From the NCBI GenBank assembly GCA_963667375.1, contig OY763323.1:1426001-1490000 (forward strand): 64,000 nt of DNA, written 5' to 3'. Position 1 is the first letter of the stretch; every line of letters begins with the position of its first letter. The notes beneath the pieces were generated by a model that saw only the letters and a program-made list of their open reading frames with translations, was not told the origin of the DNA and ran no database searches. The stretch comes from G963556115 sp963667375. Lineage in GTDB: Bacteria > Planctomycetota > SZUA-567. This document shows, piece after piece, positions 18,164 to 26,427 of this stretch. Both the position numbers and the translations under genes were made by a program.

Positions 18164-18195
18164 CTTCCCCGTGATTTTCGGGGAAGTTTTTTTTT
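18164..18195 (+). terminator. Intrinsic terminator after the HU-like gene
   Basis: CTTCCCCG, 7-base loop, CGGGGAAG, then nine T. Confidence 0.93.
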
Positions 18196-18323
18196 GCACT
18201 TATTAAAATATTCTTCATTCTTGAGATTGAGTGAAGCCTTCGGAAGAAGTTGTCGATATAACTAGGGTATTTGTTTATATAATATTACGCTGATAGTTAT
18301 AACATTATATTGGAGAATGGTAT

Positions 18324-18776
18324 ATGAAGAGAGTCAAACTGCAGATTACGGTTGATGCAGGCTGTGAAGATATTCAGTTGCCTGAATATCAGAGTATAAG
18401 CGCCAGCGGAATGGATGTCAGGGCAGCTGTTGATACGGAAGTGATCCTCAAGCCCGGAGATATAAAACTTATCCCAACCGGTCTGCGTATGGCTATTGCT
18501 CCCGGTTATGAGATTCAGGTACGTCCGCGTTCGGGGCTGGCTCTGAAGCATGGTATTACCGTAACCAACTCTCCAGGCACCATTGATGCTGATTACCGCG
18601 GTCCGGTTGGAATAATACTTGCCAATACCTCAAGAGAGGATTTTGTTATCAACAGAGGTGATAGAATAGCTCAGCTTGTGCTGCAGGAGGTTCTGCAGGC
18701 CGATATTGAGGTAGTTTCCACACTCCCTGAATCGCAACGTGGAGCCGGCGGCTTTGGAAGTACAGGGAAAGAATAG
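18324..18776 (+). CDS. dut: dUTP diphosphatase
   Basis: 150 residues, standard trimeric dUTPase length. It hydrolyses dUTP to dUMP and diphosphate. The five family motifs are visible: ASGMDVRAA, RPRSGLALKHGI, NSPGTIDADYRGPVG, RGDRIAQLVL, and the C-terminal arm RGAGGFGSTGKE. TGGAGA is about 9 bases before the ATG. The next gene (uppP) begins 2 bases after the stop codon, so the two form an operon, probably with ftsK. Confidence 0.97.
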   Translation: MKRVKLQITVDAGCEDIQLPEYQSISASGMDVRAAVDTEVILKPGDIKLIPTGLRMAIAPGYEIQVRPRSGLALKHGITVTNSPGTIDADYRGPVGIILANTSREDFVINRGDRIAQLVLQEVLQADIEVVSTLPESQRGAGGFGSTGKE

Positions 18777-18778
18777 AT

Positions 18779-19573
18779 ATGGATACTTCTGGTCTGAGCT
18801 ATGCCTGGGCGATTATGCTCGGCTTTATTCAGGGTATGACAGAATTTCTGCCGGTATCAAGCAGTGCCCATCTGGCATTGGCGGAGCATCTGGGGCATGG
18901 GGTGGTTGAAAATTTCGCGTATGATATTCTGTTGCACCTGGCAACGGTATTGGCGGTGATTGGGGCTTTTTACAAGGATATTATCGACATACTCAAGACC
19001 TCCAGGCGCTGGGCGGTTTGCGGCTATATTATTATCGGTTCAGTTCCGGCGGGAATTATAGGTCTTATCTTTAAAGATGATATTGAAGGACTGGCACAGA
19101 AGCCGCTGGTAATCTGCTGCTGTCTGATGTTTACCGCTTCACTGCTTATGCTGGCGCAGCGTGCGGCGAAAAGCAATATTATGCTGACTGAAACCGGATT
19201 TTTACGCTCGCTGCTTATCGGCTGTTTTCAGGTTTTTGGAATGTTTCCGGGAGTCAGCAGAAGCGGCTCGACAATTGCCGGGGGCATACTGCTCAAACTT
19301 GAGCGGGAAGCTGCGGTTAAATTCAGTTTTTTTCTGATGGTTCCGGCTGTACTCGGAGCGAATCTGCTGAATTTTATCAAAGATCCGCAGCAGATTATGG
19401 AATTGCCGCTCGGTCCGGCGTTGACCGGATATATAGTGGCGTTGATAAGTGGCTTGTTTGCGGCCAGGATAATGTTAAAGGTCGTTAAAAGTAGAAAACT
19501 TGAGTGGTTCGCATTATACTGTGCTCTGGTTGGTGTCGCGGGGCTGATATATTTTGGCTTTATAGCCGGTTAG
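18779..19573 (+). CDS. uppP: Undecaprenyl-diphosphate phosphatase
   Basis: 264 residues, a polytopic membrane protein of the BacA/UppP family that recycles the undecaprenyl carrier lipid for peptidoglycan synthesis and confers basal bacitracin tolerance. The two active-site regions are clear: QGMTEFLPVSSSAHL near the N-terminus and GMFPGVSRSGSTI around residue 157. Several hydrophobic helices follow. It is translationally close-coupled to dut (2-base gap), with only a weak ribosome site inside the end of dut. ftsK follows 70 bases later. Confidence 0.96.
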   Translation: MDTSGLSYAWAIMLGFIQGMTEFLPVSSSAHLALAEHLGHGVVENFAYDILLHLATVLAVIGAFYKDIIDILKTSRRWAVCGYIIIGSVPAGIIGLIFKDDIEGLAQKPLVICCCLMFTASLLMLAQRAAKSNIMLTETGFLRSLLIGCFQVFGMFPGVSRSGSTIAGGILLKLEREAAVKFSFFLMVPAVLGANLLNFIKDPQQIMELPLGPALTGYIVALISGLFAARIMLKVVKSRKLEWFALYCALVGVAGLIYFGFIAG

Positions 19574-19643
19574 CATTTGCAGCACCCGGTCTGCCGGGTG
19601 GTTGATTAGGGATTATATAGGAGTAGAAAGAAGGTAAGTTATT

Positions 19644-22445
19644 ATGGCGAAGGGTAAGAACGCAAAGAAAGAGACTCCAAGTAAGGTTCAGGGAAGAACC
19701 GCTTATGCGGCATTCTTTACAGGACTGTTTTTGTGTGGTGCCAGTATCTTTATGGTCCTTTCCTTTTTGACAGCTGATATTACCCTTGATCCTATTAATG
19801 GGGGAAATTATTGCAGTACCGGTCTGTTAGGATCCTGGCTGGCTTATGGCAGTATTCTAAGTTTCGGTAAGATTGCCTCATTCTTTTTAGCTCTGCTGGT
19901 ATTCTTCTGGGGATCGCTGGTAATGAAGAAAGGTCGTTTCTTCGCTACCTGGGTCAATGTGCTTGGCGGGGTTCTGATGCTGTTTGCCGTATCACTCTTG
20001 AGCGGTCTTATGGGCAGCGGTGATTTTTACTCCGGGGGACTGCTTTCAGAGATAGTGTTGCCTTATGCCAATCTTTATGGAGGCGGGCTGGGTGTCTTTA
20101 TGATGAGCGCGGTGATCTTTATAACCGGGATGGTTCTTGCGTGCGGCACCAGAGTTTTTTCTGCCGCAGAGTGGCTTGGTGAGAATCTGGTGCATATGTT
20201 TATCTCTACTCTGCGTACATCGGCAAAGATCTGCAAGGGAGGAAAAGAGGTTTTTTCGCCGCGGCTGAAACGTGCCATGCTGACAGCAGGGGCAGGAGTG
20301 GCCGCACCGGTGCGGGAGGCCAGAAAAGCAGCGAAGGAGAGAATGGCGCAGCGGGCGGAAAGAGGTGAGCCGGAAGCATCTGCTCCAGAGGTTGAAGATT
20401 CTGAGACCGATTCGGGTCTCGATATTGAAGCGGAGGTAGTGGAAGAGGTTAAGGTCGAGAATGAACCCCGGAGTATGAAGGAGCGGGTAATAATTAATAG
20501 AGAGATAGCTACCTCAACCCCGGAGTTTATTGCGGATTCTGCAGTGGATCCGGTAGTTGATACTGTTGAGACCGCTGAAGTGGCAACGCCTTCTGAGGTC
20601 GACTTCAGAGAAGCTGCAGCGGAGATTTCTTCTGAGTTTGACACGGAGCAGGAGATGGCGGCTGACGCTGAGGACTTTTATACTGCCGGTGGTGATACCG
20701 CTGAGGAGTACAGTGAGGAATTGGAGGATGATGATCAGGAATTGTCGTATGAGGCGGAGGATATAGCGGATAGTGACAATCCATACGCCAGACTGGCAGA
20801 ACAGGAAGCGCTGAAAAAATCCAGAACTGAAGCTGAGGAGCGCAGGCAGGCGGAGCGTGAAGCCGCCGCCGCCGTTGAAAACGCCCATCCTTATCAGCTG
20901 CCTCCGCTGGATCTGCTTGATCCGGTGCCGGAGCACAAGGGTGGAAATCCTGCGGCTCTGGCCAAACGGGCGAAAATACTGGAGAATCTTCTCACCGATT
21001 TTAAGATTCAGGGGCAGGTGGTGCATATTGAGCGCGGTCCGAGAATAACCCAGTTTGAAGTGAGTCTTGCTCCCGGGATCAAGCTGAGCCGGGTATGCGG
21101 TCTGCAGGATAATATCGCTATGGTTCTAAAAGCACCCAGCATCCGTATAATAGCACCGATTCCGGGTAAGGATACCGTTGGAATCGAGATTCCGAATATT
21201 GATCAGGAGCTGGTGACACTCCGTGAGGTGGTTGAGGCGGTGAATATTGAGAACCGGAAACAGGCATTACCGCTCTGTCTGGCCAAGGATGTATCCGGAA
21301 AACCGATTGTGGCGGATCTGGCGAAGATGCCGCATCTGCTGATTGCCGGTGCAACCGGCAGTGGTAAATCGGTCTGTATAAACTCGATTATCATGTCATT
21401 CCTGACCTGTCTGCGGTATGATGAGTGCAAACTGATTATGGTGGATCCCAAGGTGGTTGAACTCTCACGCTTCCGGGATATTCCGCATCTGATGAGTCCG
21501 GTTATTACCGATATGCAGAAAGCGGTAGGGGTGCTTGAGTGGGCATGTCAGGAGATGGATCAGCGGTATGAAAAACTGAGTATGGTAAGTGTGAATAATC
21601 TTGCCAAGTTCAATGCGCTGTCCAATACCGAGATCGAAAGGCGTGTCAGCAGTATCTACGGTGAAGAGGAGCTGGAGCATTTCCCGCGTAAGCTGCCGTA
21701 TATTGTTATTATTATCGATGAACTGGCGGATCTGATGATGGTGGCGAAGAAGGATGTGGAAAATCATATCGCCCGTCTGGCAGCCAAGAGCCGGGCTGTC
21801 GGTATTCACCTGATACTGGCGACTCAGAGACCGTCAACCGATGTTATTACCGGTCTTATCAAAGCGAATATGCCGGCGCGAATCGCCTTCCAGGTGGCGA
21901 GTAAGATTGACAGCCGGATTATTCTGGATCAGATGGGGGCGGATTCACTGCTCGGTCAGGGTGATATGCTCTATCTGCCGCCGGGGGTAAGCAAGGTGAT
22001 GCGTTCACAGGGTGTATTTGTGAGTGATGAGGAGCTGTTCCGGGTAGTAGGGTACTGCAAAGAGCAGAAGAATCCGGAATATCATACGGCACTTGACGGA
22101 CCGGTAATCGGCGGCAGTGCCGGTGAGACGGATATTGCGGATTACGATGAGTATTTTCTGGAGGCGGCAGAGCGTATAATCGAGTCGCAGCGGGGTTCGG
22201 TATCACTGCTGCAGCGCAAACTGGGGATAGGCTACGGCAGGGCGAGCAGAATTGTCGATCAGCTGGCGGAAGCCGGTATTCTCGGTCCGTTCCGTGAAGG
22301 TAAGGCGCGTGAGATTCTGGTTGATATGGATGAATTCTATGCGCGGTATTTCGGTGGCGGCTCGAATCTGGGCAAGGGCAAGTACCGGCAGGAGCAGGAG
22401 GGAAGTATCGCCGGTCTGCGTGAGGATGAGCGGGCGCCGTTTTAG
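19644..22445 (+). CDS. ftsK: DNA translocase FtsK/SpoIIIE
   Basis: 933 residues. The N-terminal part (about 1-190) has four membrane helices. Residues about 210-420 form an acidic, low-complexity linker. The motor domain follows, with Walker A GATGSGKS near residue 570, Walker B IIIDELADLMMV, and ATQRPSTDVITGLIKANMPARIAF. The C-terminal gamma winged-helix domain (about 850-915, RGSVSLLQRKLGIGYGRASRIVDQLAEAGILGP) reads KOPS-type sequences. It pumps chromosome ends through the septum and activates XerCD. GAAGG is about 9 bases before the ATG. A strong terminator follows. Confidence 0.97.
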   Translation: MAKGKNAKKETPSKVQGRTAYAAFFTGLFLCGASIFMVLSFLTADITLDPINGGNYCSTGLLGSWLAYGSILSFGKIASFFLALLVFFWGSLVMKKGRFFATWVNVLGGVLMLFAVSLLSGLMGSGDFYSGGLLSEIVLPYANLYGGGLGVFMMSAVIFITGMVLACGTRVFSAAEWLGENLVHMFISTLRTSAKICKGGKEVFSPRLKRAMLTAGAGVAAPVREARKAAKERMAQRAERGEPEASAPEVEDSETDSGLDIEAEVVEEVKVENEPRSMKERVIINREIATSTPEFIADSAVDPVVDTVETAEVATPSEVDFREAAAEISSEFDTEQEMAADAEDFYTAGGDTAEEYSEELEDDDQELSYEAEDIADSDNPYARLAEQEALKKSRTEAEERRQAEREAAAAVENAHPYQLPPLDLLDPVPEHKGGNPAALAKRAKILENLLTDFKIQGQVVHIERGPRITQFEVSLAPGIKLSRVCGLQDNIAMVLKAPSIRIIAPIPGKDTVGIEIPNIDQELVTLREVVEAVNIENRKQALPLCLAKDVSGKPIVADLAKMPHLLIAGATGSGKSVCINSIIMSFLTCLRYDECKLIMVDPKVVELSRFRDIPHLMSPVITDMQKAVGVLEWACQEMDQRYEKLSMVSVNNLAKFNALSNTEIERRVSSIYGEEELEHFPRKLPYIVIIIDELADLMMVAKKDVENHIARLAAKSRAVGIHLILATQRPSTDVITGLIKANMPARIAFQVASKIDSRIILDQMGADSLLGQGDMLYLPPGVSKVMRSQGVFVSDEELFRVVGYCKEQKNPEYHTALDGPVIGGSAGETDIADYDEYFLEAAERIIESQRGSVSLLQRKLGIGYGRASRIVDQLAEAGILGPFREGKAREILVDMDEFYARYFGGGSNLGKGKYRQEQEGSIAGLREDERAPF

Positions 22446-22473
22446 AGGGTAAAACTTGATTTTCAGGGTGTGA

Positions 22474-22505
22474 ACAGCGGGGCAGTTGATGACTGCCCCG
22501 CTGTT
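22474..22505 (+). terminator. Intrinsic terminator after ftsK
   Basis: ACAGCGGGGCAGT pairs fully with ACTGCCCCGCTGT across a 5-base loop. The T-run after it is short. Confidence 0.85.
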
Positions 22506-22641
22506 AGTGTGTAGTAAAATTTTGAGAAAGAGTTTAACTTTCAGTTAAAGAATTGAGAATATAATCTGTCAATAGACGAGAAGGCAGTGTGCAGCGGTGC
22601 GGGAGGCTGCTTTCCGGGTTATCCCGGGCTGTTTTCAAGAA

Positions 22642-22663
22642 TTTGCGCCATGGACGGTGCAAA
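22642..22663 (+). promoter_or_regulatory. Putative CsrA-binding hairpin, upstream site of flagellin 1 leader
   Basis: Stem TTTGCGCC / GGTGCAAA (one G-U pair) closes a six-base loop ATGGAC. With the closing C-G pair the core reads CATGGACG, which fits the CsrA/RsmE consensus C-A-N-G-G-A-N-G with GGA in a hexaloop. It lies 62 bases before the start codon. Two more short hairpins, GCAGC/GCTGC (22591-22610) and CCGGG/CCCGG (22614-22627), stand just upstream. Confidence 0.65.
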
Positions 22664-22702
22664 AAAGATCAAATCCATATTATATCATTAATGTAAGGTG
22701 AA

Positions 22703-22722
22703 TGATTTCAGGGAGGAAATCA
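22703..22722 (+). promoter_or_regulatory. Putative CsrA-binding hairpin enclosing the flagellin 1 Shine-Dalgarno
   Basis: A perfect 7-bp stem TGATTTC / GAAATCA holds the hexaloop AGGGAG, which contains the ribosome-binding site. The ten bases TCAGGGAGGA match the high-affinity CsrA consensus exactly. The ATG follows 2 bases after the stem. The same arrangement stands before flagellin 2. Confidence 0.75.
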
Positions 22723-22724
22723 CT

Positions 22725-25637
22725 ATGCCGATGATTGTAGCGAACAATCTCAATGCGCTCGGGGCGCAGAATACTCTGAATGCGAATAATGCCAGAATGA
22801 GTCAGTCTCTAACCCGTCTTTCCACAGGCTATAAGATAAACAGCGGTAAGGATGACCCCTCCGGGCTGGTCATTTCCGAGCAGCTGCGGGTGCAGAATGT
22901 GGGTCTGGAGCGGGCGGTGCAGAATACCCAGGAAGCGAATAATGTGCTGGGGATCGCCGAGGGAGCGCTGAATGAGATGAACAATATTCTCAAGAAGATG
23001 CGTCAGCTGGCGGTGCACTCCGCGAATAACGGGGTGACCTCACCGGAGCAGGTGGCGGCGGATCAGGCGGAGGTTGACTCTTCAGTACAGACCCTTGACC
23101 GTATTGCCCGTACGACAAAATTTTCCGATCAGTTCTTGCTCAACGGTAATAAAGAGCTTGCTTATGACAGCAAGGTCATGGTGACCGACAGTAAGGACAT
23201 GAAGCTGGTGAATGAGAATTTGTCGGATATCAGGCAGATCTTCAAGCGTCAGGGCTTCAAGATGAATATAAACTTCTCCGGTGCGGGTGAGAATGCGGCG
23301 GGCACGGAGGTGGATAACGGGAATGAGGCGCAGAAGGGGTATTTTGAAATTTCCCGCGCGGAGTCTGCGGCGACACAGGTGAATGCGGAGGGAGAGCTGA
23401 CGCAGGATCAGGCATTTACCCTTAGCGGTGATAAAGGCAGCCGGTATCTGAGCTTTGCGAAGGGTACAGAGCTCGGGGAGATGGTGACCTCGATCAACTC
23501 GGTGAAGGACTCGACCGGGGTGGAGGCGACGCTGGTATTTGACAGTGATACCACGGTATCGGGACGGAGCAGCGGGACGGTATCACAGATCGGCACCGCG
23601 AGTGCGGGGACGACGGATCTCGCAGCGACGGCGGCGCATGCAAGCGGGACGGCGGATGTCTACAACCGGACAGCACTGGGTGAGATAACCACGAACGGGG
23701 TGCAGAGTATCTCGGTAACTGCGGACAACGGGCTGAAGCTGGGTGAGAACATCGACGGCGACGGCAGGGTGTACCTGAAGATGGTAGACGCTGACAGCTA
23801 TGAGATCTATAAAGACGCGGCGATGACGATGCAGGTGGCGGAAGGTGATATCGACGCGAGCGGGGACACGACGCTGATGGCGGTGAATAACTCCGGGCTT
23901 ACAGGTATCGATATGACCTTCGGTACAACCGGGCTGGAGGCGGGGGCGACCTCCACGCTGCAGCTAGGGGTACAGATGGAGGAGGGTTCTTCCAGCAAAT
24001 TATCAGTATTGGCCAGTGTTTCTCCTTCTTTGCCCAATGATACTTCTTCAGCAGTAGGCACGACTTACGACACTGCTGATGAGGTTGTTGTAACTTCTGG
24101 TAATTTGCCGGCATCAATGGAGGGGAAGCAGTTCCATGTTACATTGTATTATCATTCTGCCTTCGGAAGTATTGCTACCCTTCGTGCTGATAATCTTACA
24201 GGAACGGCTCTTTCTACTGTATTCACGACCTCGTATGATGCCGCAAGTAAAATTATGTCTGCCGATTTTACAGTTGATGGTGAAACTTTTACTCTTGGGG
24301 TGCATAGTACCGCGTTTAATGCAGCTGATACTGCTTCTACTAATAAAACCGTGCAGACTGGTTTTACGGTGCAGAGATCAGTAGGCGGCATTGATATGTC
24401 GGATCTGGTGGATGACACCAATTCGACCACTGACGGTTCGTTCTTTGTCAGTACCGGTTCGACGCTGAGCGGGGTACGGCTGGGTGAGAATACCTCGGAG
24501 GCGGGCAAGCTCTATCTGAAGGCGGATCTGAACGCCACCAGTGACAGCAAGATCTACGTCTATAAGGACGCACGGATGCGGGATGAGGATCTGGTGGCGG
24601 AGAGTGGAGATACAGATCTGTATTCGAGCACGAATGGCGGGGCGGTAAGGCTGTACGCTGCCGCGACAGGCAGCGGTGGAGCCACCTCGGGGCTGTACGG
24701 GACGCTGAACTTCAACCAGATAACGCAGGATCTGGAGCTTGACGGCACGGAGATAGCGTTTAAGAATCTGGCGATGCGAATATCGGCGGAGGATTATGGT
24801 GCTGACAGCTTTGTCAAGGTGGATCAGCATGAGGGCGCGATCTTCAGCCGGTACAGTGAGACCGACGGGGCGGTGCTGATAGATGCGGGTCTGGACGGCG
24901 AGGACTGGACGGAGTACGGCCGGGACGCGACCGTCTCGCTCAACGGGCAGGAGCTCAAGCTTGACGGAACCGAGGGAACAATCACCAATCTTGATACTAC
25001 GGCCAAGATCGTCTTTAACGAAGGGGAGCTAGGCGCGACGACGATTGCGACCGTCGGTTACGCTACGGGGTCATGGGCGTCACGAGCCTCCATGATGTAT
25101 GAGGATGAGGGTAATTATATTACCCATGCCCTGCACAGTACAACCGAGACGCTGGGTGACTGGGAAGGCGGCATGCAGTTCCAGCTCGGTGAGGGAGCCG
25201 GTGATCAGGAGCGAACCGTACTCTCACTGAAGAATATGACTGCCACCGAACTCGGACGGGTAAGCTTTAAAGATTCGTTTGAGACCGATCTGAAGTCGGA
25301 GAAGACACTGTCGGTCAACGATCTGCTCTCCGGCGGCTGGGCAAGTCTGGCGCAGGATCCGGTAAAGGCGCTGGAGATTATCGACCAGGCGATCGAGGAT
25401 GTGTCGGGTCTGCGCGCGAATATCGGGGCATTCCAGTCCAACATGCTGGAGACCAATGCCAACAGCCTCAATGTGGCGATTGAGAACATCACCAAGACCG
25501 AGTCGTATATCCGTGATGCGGATATGGCTTCGGAGTCGACCGAGTTCTCCAAGAATCAGATCATGGTGCAGGCCGGTACTTCTATGCTGGCGCAGGCTAA
25601 CCAGCTCAGTCAGGGTGCGCTGTCACTGATCAGTTAA
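22725..25637 (+). CDS. Flagellin 1, very large, mosaic central region
   Basis: 970 residues from ATG 22725 (GGAGG 9 bases upstream); most flagellins have 250-600. The N-terminal D0/D1 region (about 1-150: MIVANNLNALGAQNTLNAN, SLTRLSTGYKINSGKDDPSGLVISEQL) and the C-terminal D1/D0 region (about 860-970: ANIGAFQSNMLETNANSL, FSKNQIMVQAGTSMLAQANQ) are canonical. The central 700 residues form the surface-exposed part and align with flagellin 2 except for about 125 extra residues (424-553). Most of the gene uses G/C-ending codons such as GCG and GGG, unlike flagellin 2. A C-terminal section is almost identical in DNA to flagellin 2. The leader contains two CsrA-type hairpins, and a strong terminator follows. 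Confidence 0.95.
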   Translation: MPMIVANNLNALGAQNTLNANNARMSQSLTRLSTGYKINSGKDDPSGLVISEQLRVQNVGLERAVQNTQEANNVLGIAEGALNEMNNILKKMRQLAVHSANNGVTSPEQVAADQAEVDSSVQTLDRIARTTKFSDQFLLNGNKELAYDSKVMVTDSKDMKLVNENLSDIRQIFKRQGFKMNINFSGAGENAAGTEVDNGNEAQKGYFEISRAESAATQVNAEGELTQDQAFTLSGDKGSRYLSFAKGTELGEMVTSINSVKDSTGVEATLVFDSDTTVSGRSSGTVSQIGTASAGTTDLAATAAHASGTADVYNRTALGEITTNGVQSISVTADNGLKLGENIDGDGRVYLKMVDADSYEIYKDAAMTMQVAEGDIDASGDTTLMAVNNSGLTGIDMTFGTTGLEAGATSTLQLGVQMEEGSSSKLSVLASVSPSLPNDTSSAVGTTYDTADEVVVTSGNLPASMEGKQFHVTLYYHSAFGSIATLRADNLTGTALSTVFTTSYDAASKIMSADFTVDGETFTLGVHSTAFNAADTASTNKTVQTGFTVQRSVGGIDMSDLVDDTNSTTDGSFFVSTGSTLSGVRLGENTSEAGKLYLKADLNATSDSKIYVYKDARMRDEDLVAESGDTDLYSSTNGGAVRLYAAATGSGGATSGLYGTLNFNQITQDLELDGTEIAFKNLAMRISAEDYGADSFVKVDQHEGAIFSRYSETDGAVLIDAGLDGEDWTEYGRDATVSLNGQELKLDGTEGTITNLDTTAKIVFNEGELGATTIATVGYATGSWASRASMMYEDEGNYITHALHSTTETLGDWEGGMQFQLGEGAGDQERTVLSLKNMTATELGRVSFKDSFETDLKSEKTLSVNDLLSGGWASLAQDPVKALEIIDQAIEDVSGLRANIGAFQSNMLETNANSLNVAIENITKTESYIRDADMASESTEFSKNQIMVQAGTSMLAQANQLSQGALSLIS
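23994..24383 (+). other. A/T-richer insert within flagellin 1, absent from flagellin 2
   Basis: Codons about 424-553 (from SKLSVLASVSP to VQRSVG) have no counterpart in flagellin 2. Its flanks do match: TLQLGV before the insert, and the SGVRLGENT / SGIQLGENT block after it. Base use shifts from GCG/GGG-rich codons to TCT, ACT and GTT-rich codons inside the insert and back again after it. It probably encodes an extra surface domain. Confidence 0.75.
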
Positions 25638-25666
25638 ACATAGAGCTGGTAAGTATATTTTCAGGG

Positions 25667-25704
25667 AAACGGGCGGGAGATGATATTCATCTCCCGCCCG
25701 TTTT
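25667..25704 (+). terminator. Intrinsic terminator after flagellin 1
   Basis: AAACGGGCGGGAGATGA pairs with TCATCTCCCGCCCGTTT around a short ATAT-type loop, followed by T residues. Confidence 0.95.
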
Positions 25705-26372
25705 GTATGCAGAAAAAGAAGAATAGAAGCAGGTGCAGGGTAGGTGAGTTTTATAAAAAAATAATAAATTTATGGGAATAATACGTAATTCCGGCGGTTC
25801 AAATAACTGAAAACTGCGGAGTTTGACCAGGGTTTTGGCTGTATACTCAGGGGCCGGGCTGTTTCTTGCAAAAAAAATAGCGGTTATTAAAAATATTGCT
25901 TAAGGTTTTTTTACAGCGACCGATAACAATGATGGAGAAACGTCCAGGATAACATTATGATACGGCAACGATCCGCTATCCCTCTATAATCCTGACGTTA
26001 TTAAACTGAATATACAATTTATTTTTTCGCTCCTGTAAGCGGATTTCTGCAGATGCTGGGTTGCATTGCGGTGTGGCGTATTGACTTATTGTTACGGGCA
26101 TGCCGTTGTTAATGCTACAGCAGGCGGTATGAATTATTATCCTTAACTGGGATTATTATTTTATACGGTAATTTTTGAGTAGGAAGAAATCAGAGCGGGT
26201 GATTCATGCAAGATGCTGCTCGTACATACTCAGGAAGGAGGTGTGGGAGAAAATAAAGAGCTTAAAAATTATTATGTAAAGAGTACCGGTACATATTCTT
26301 TACAGTGTGTTTTTAGATGTTGATTAATTTACGGTATTTTGAATCACGCCGGCTTGTTGCGAAAGTGATTCT
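25705..26372. other. Long leader/intergenic region before flagellin 2
   Basis: About 670 bases with no credible gene. A sigma28-like candidate is at 25901-25926: TAAGGTTT, 10 bases, ACCGATAA (consensus TAAAGTTT-N11-GCCGATAA, so one base short). If it is used, the leader would be about 490 nt. A purine-rich AGGAAGGAGGTG at about 26230-26241 looks like a Shine-Dalgarno but has no proper gene after it. Confidence 0.4.
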
Positions 26373-26396
26373 CTGAACGTCAAGGATGGCTTTCAG
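26373..26396 (+). promoter_or_regulatory. Putative CsrA-binding hairpin, upstream site of flagellin 2 leader
   Basis: Stem CTGAA-C-GTC / GGC-T-TTCAG (8 pairs including one G-U, plus one C/T mismatch) closes the hexaloop AAGGAT. The core reads CAAGGATG, matching C-A-N-G-G-A-N-G. The surrounding sequence is unrelated to the matching site of flagellin 1, so structure and motif are kept without sequence likeness. Confidence 0.6.
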
Positions 26397-26405
26397 TTTA
26401 AATTA

Positions 26406-26425
26406 TGATTTCAAGGAGGAAATCA
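26406..26425 (+). promoter_or_regulatory. Putative CsrA-binding hairpin enclosing the flagellin 2 Shine-Dalgarno
   Basis: Perfect stem TGATTTC / GAAATCA with hexaloop AAGGAG containing the ribosome site; TCAAGGAGGA matches the CsrA consensus in full. The ATG follows 2 bases later. It is the same structure as before flagellin 1. Confidence 0.75.
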
Positions 26426-26427
26426 CT

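Noticed and set aside
22558..22665. GC-rich hairpins before flagellin 1 considered as a tRNA or a classical riboswitch
   Set aside because: No T-loop sequence, acceptor stem or known riboswitch core is present; the CsrA-type leader explains the last hairpin better.
26230..26319. AGGAAGGAGGTG followed by a short GTG reading frame of about 26 codons
   Set aside because: The frame is very short, has no recognisable sequence, and the start would overlap the purine-rich motif.
26386..26427. An in-frame ATG that would lengthen flagellin 2 by 14 residues
   Set aside because: It lies within a leader hairpin, lacks a Shine-Dalgarno, and the conserved flagellin N-terminus begins at 26428 directly after GGAGG.
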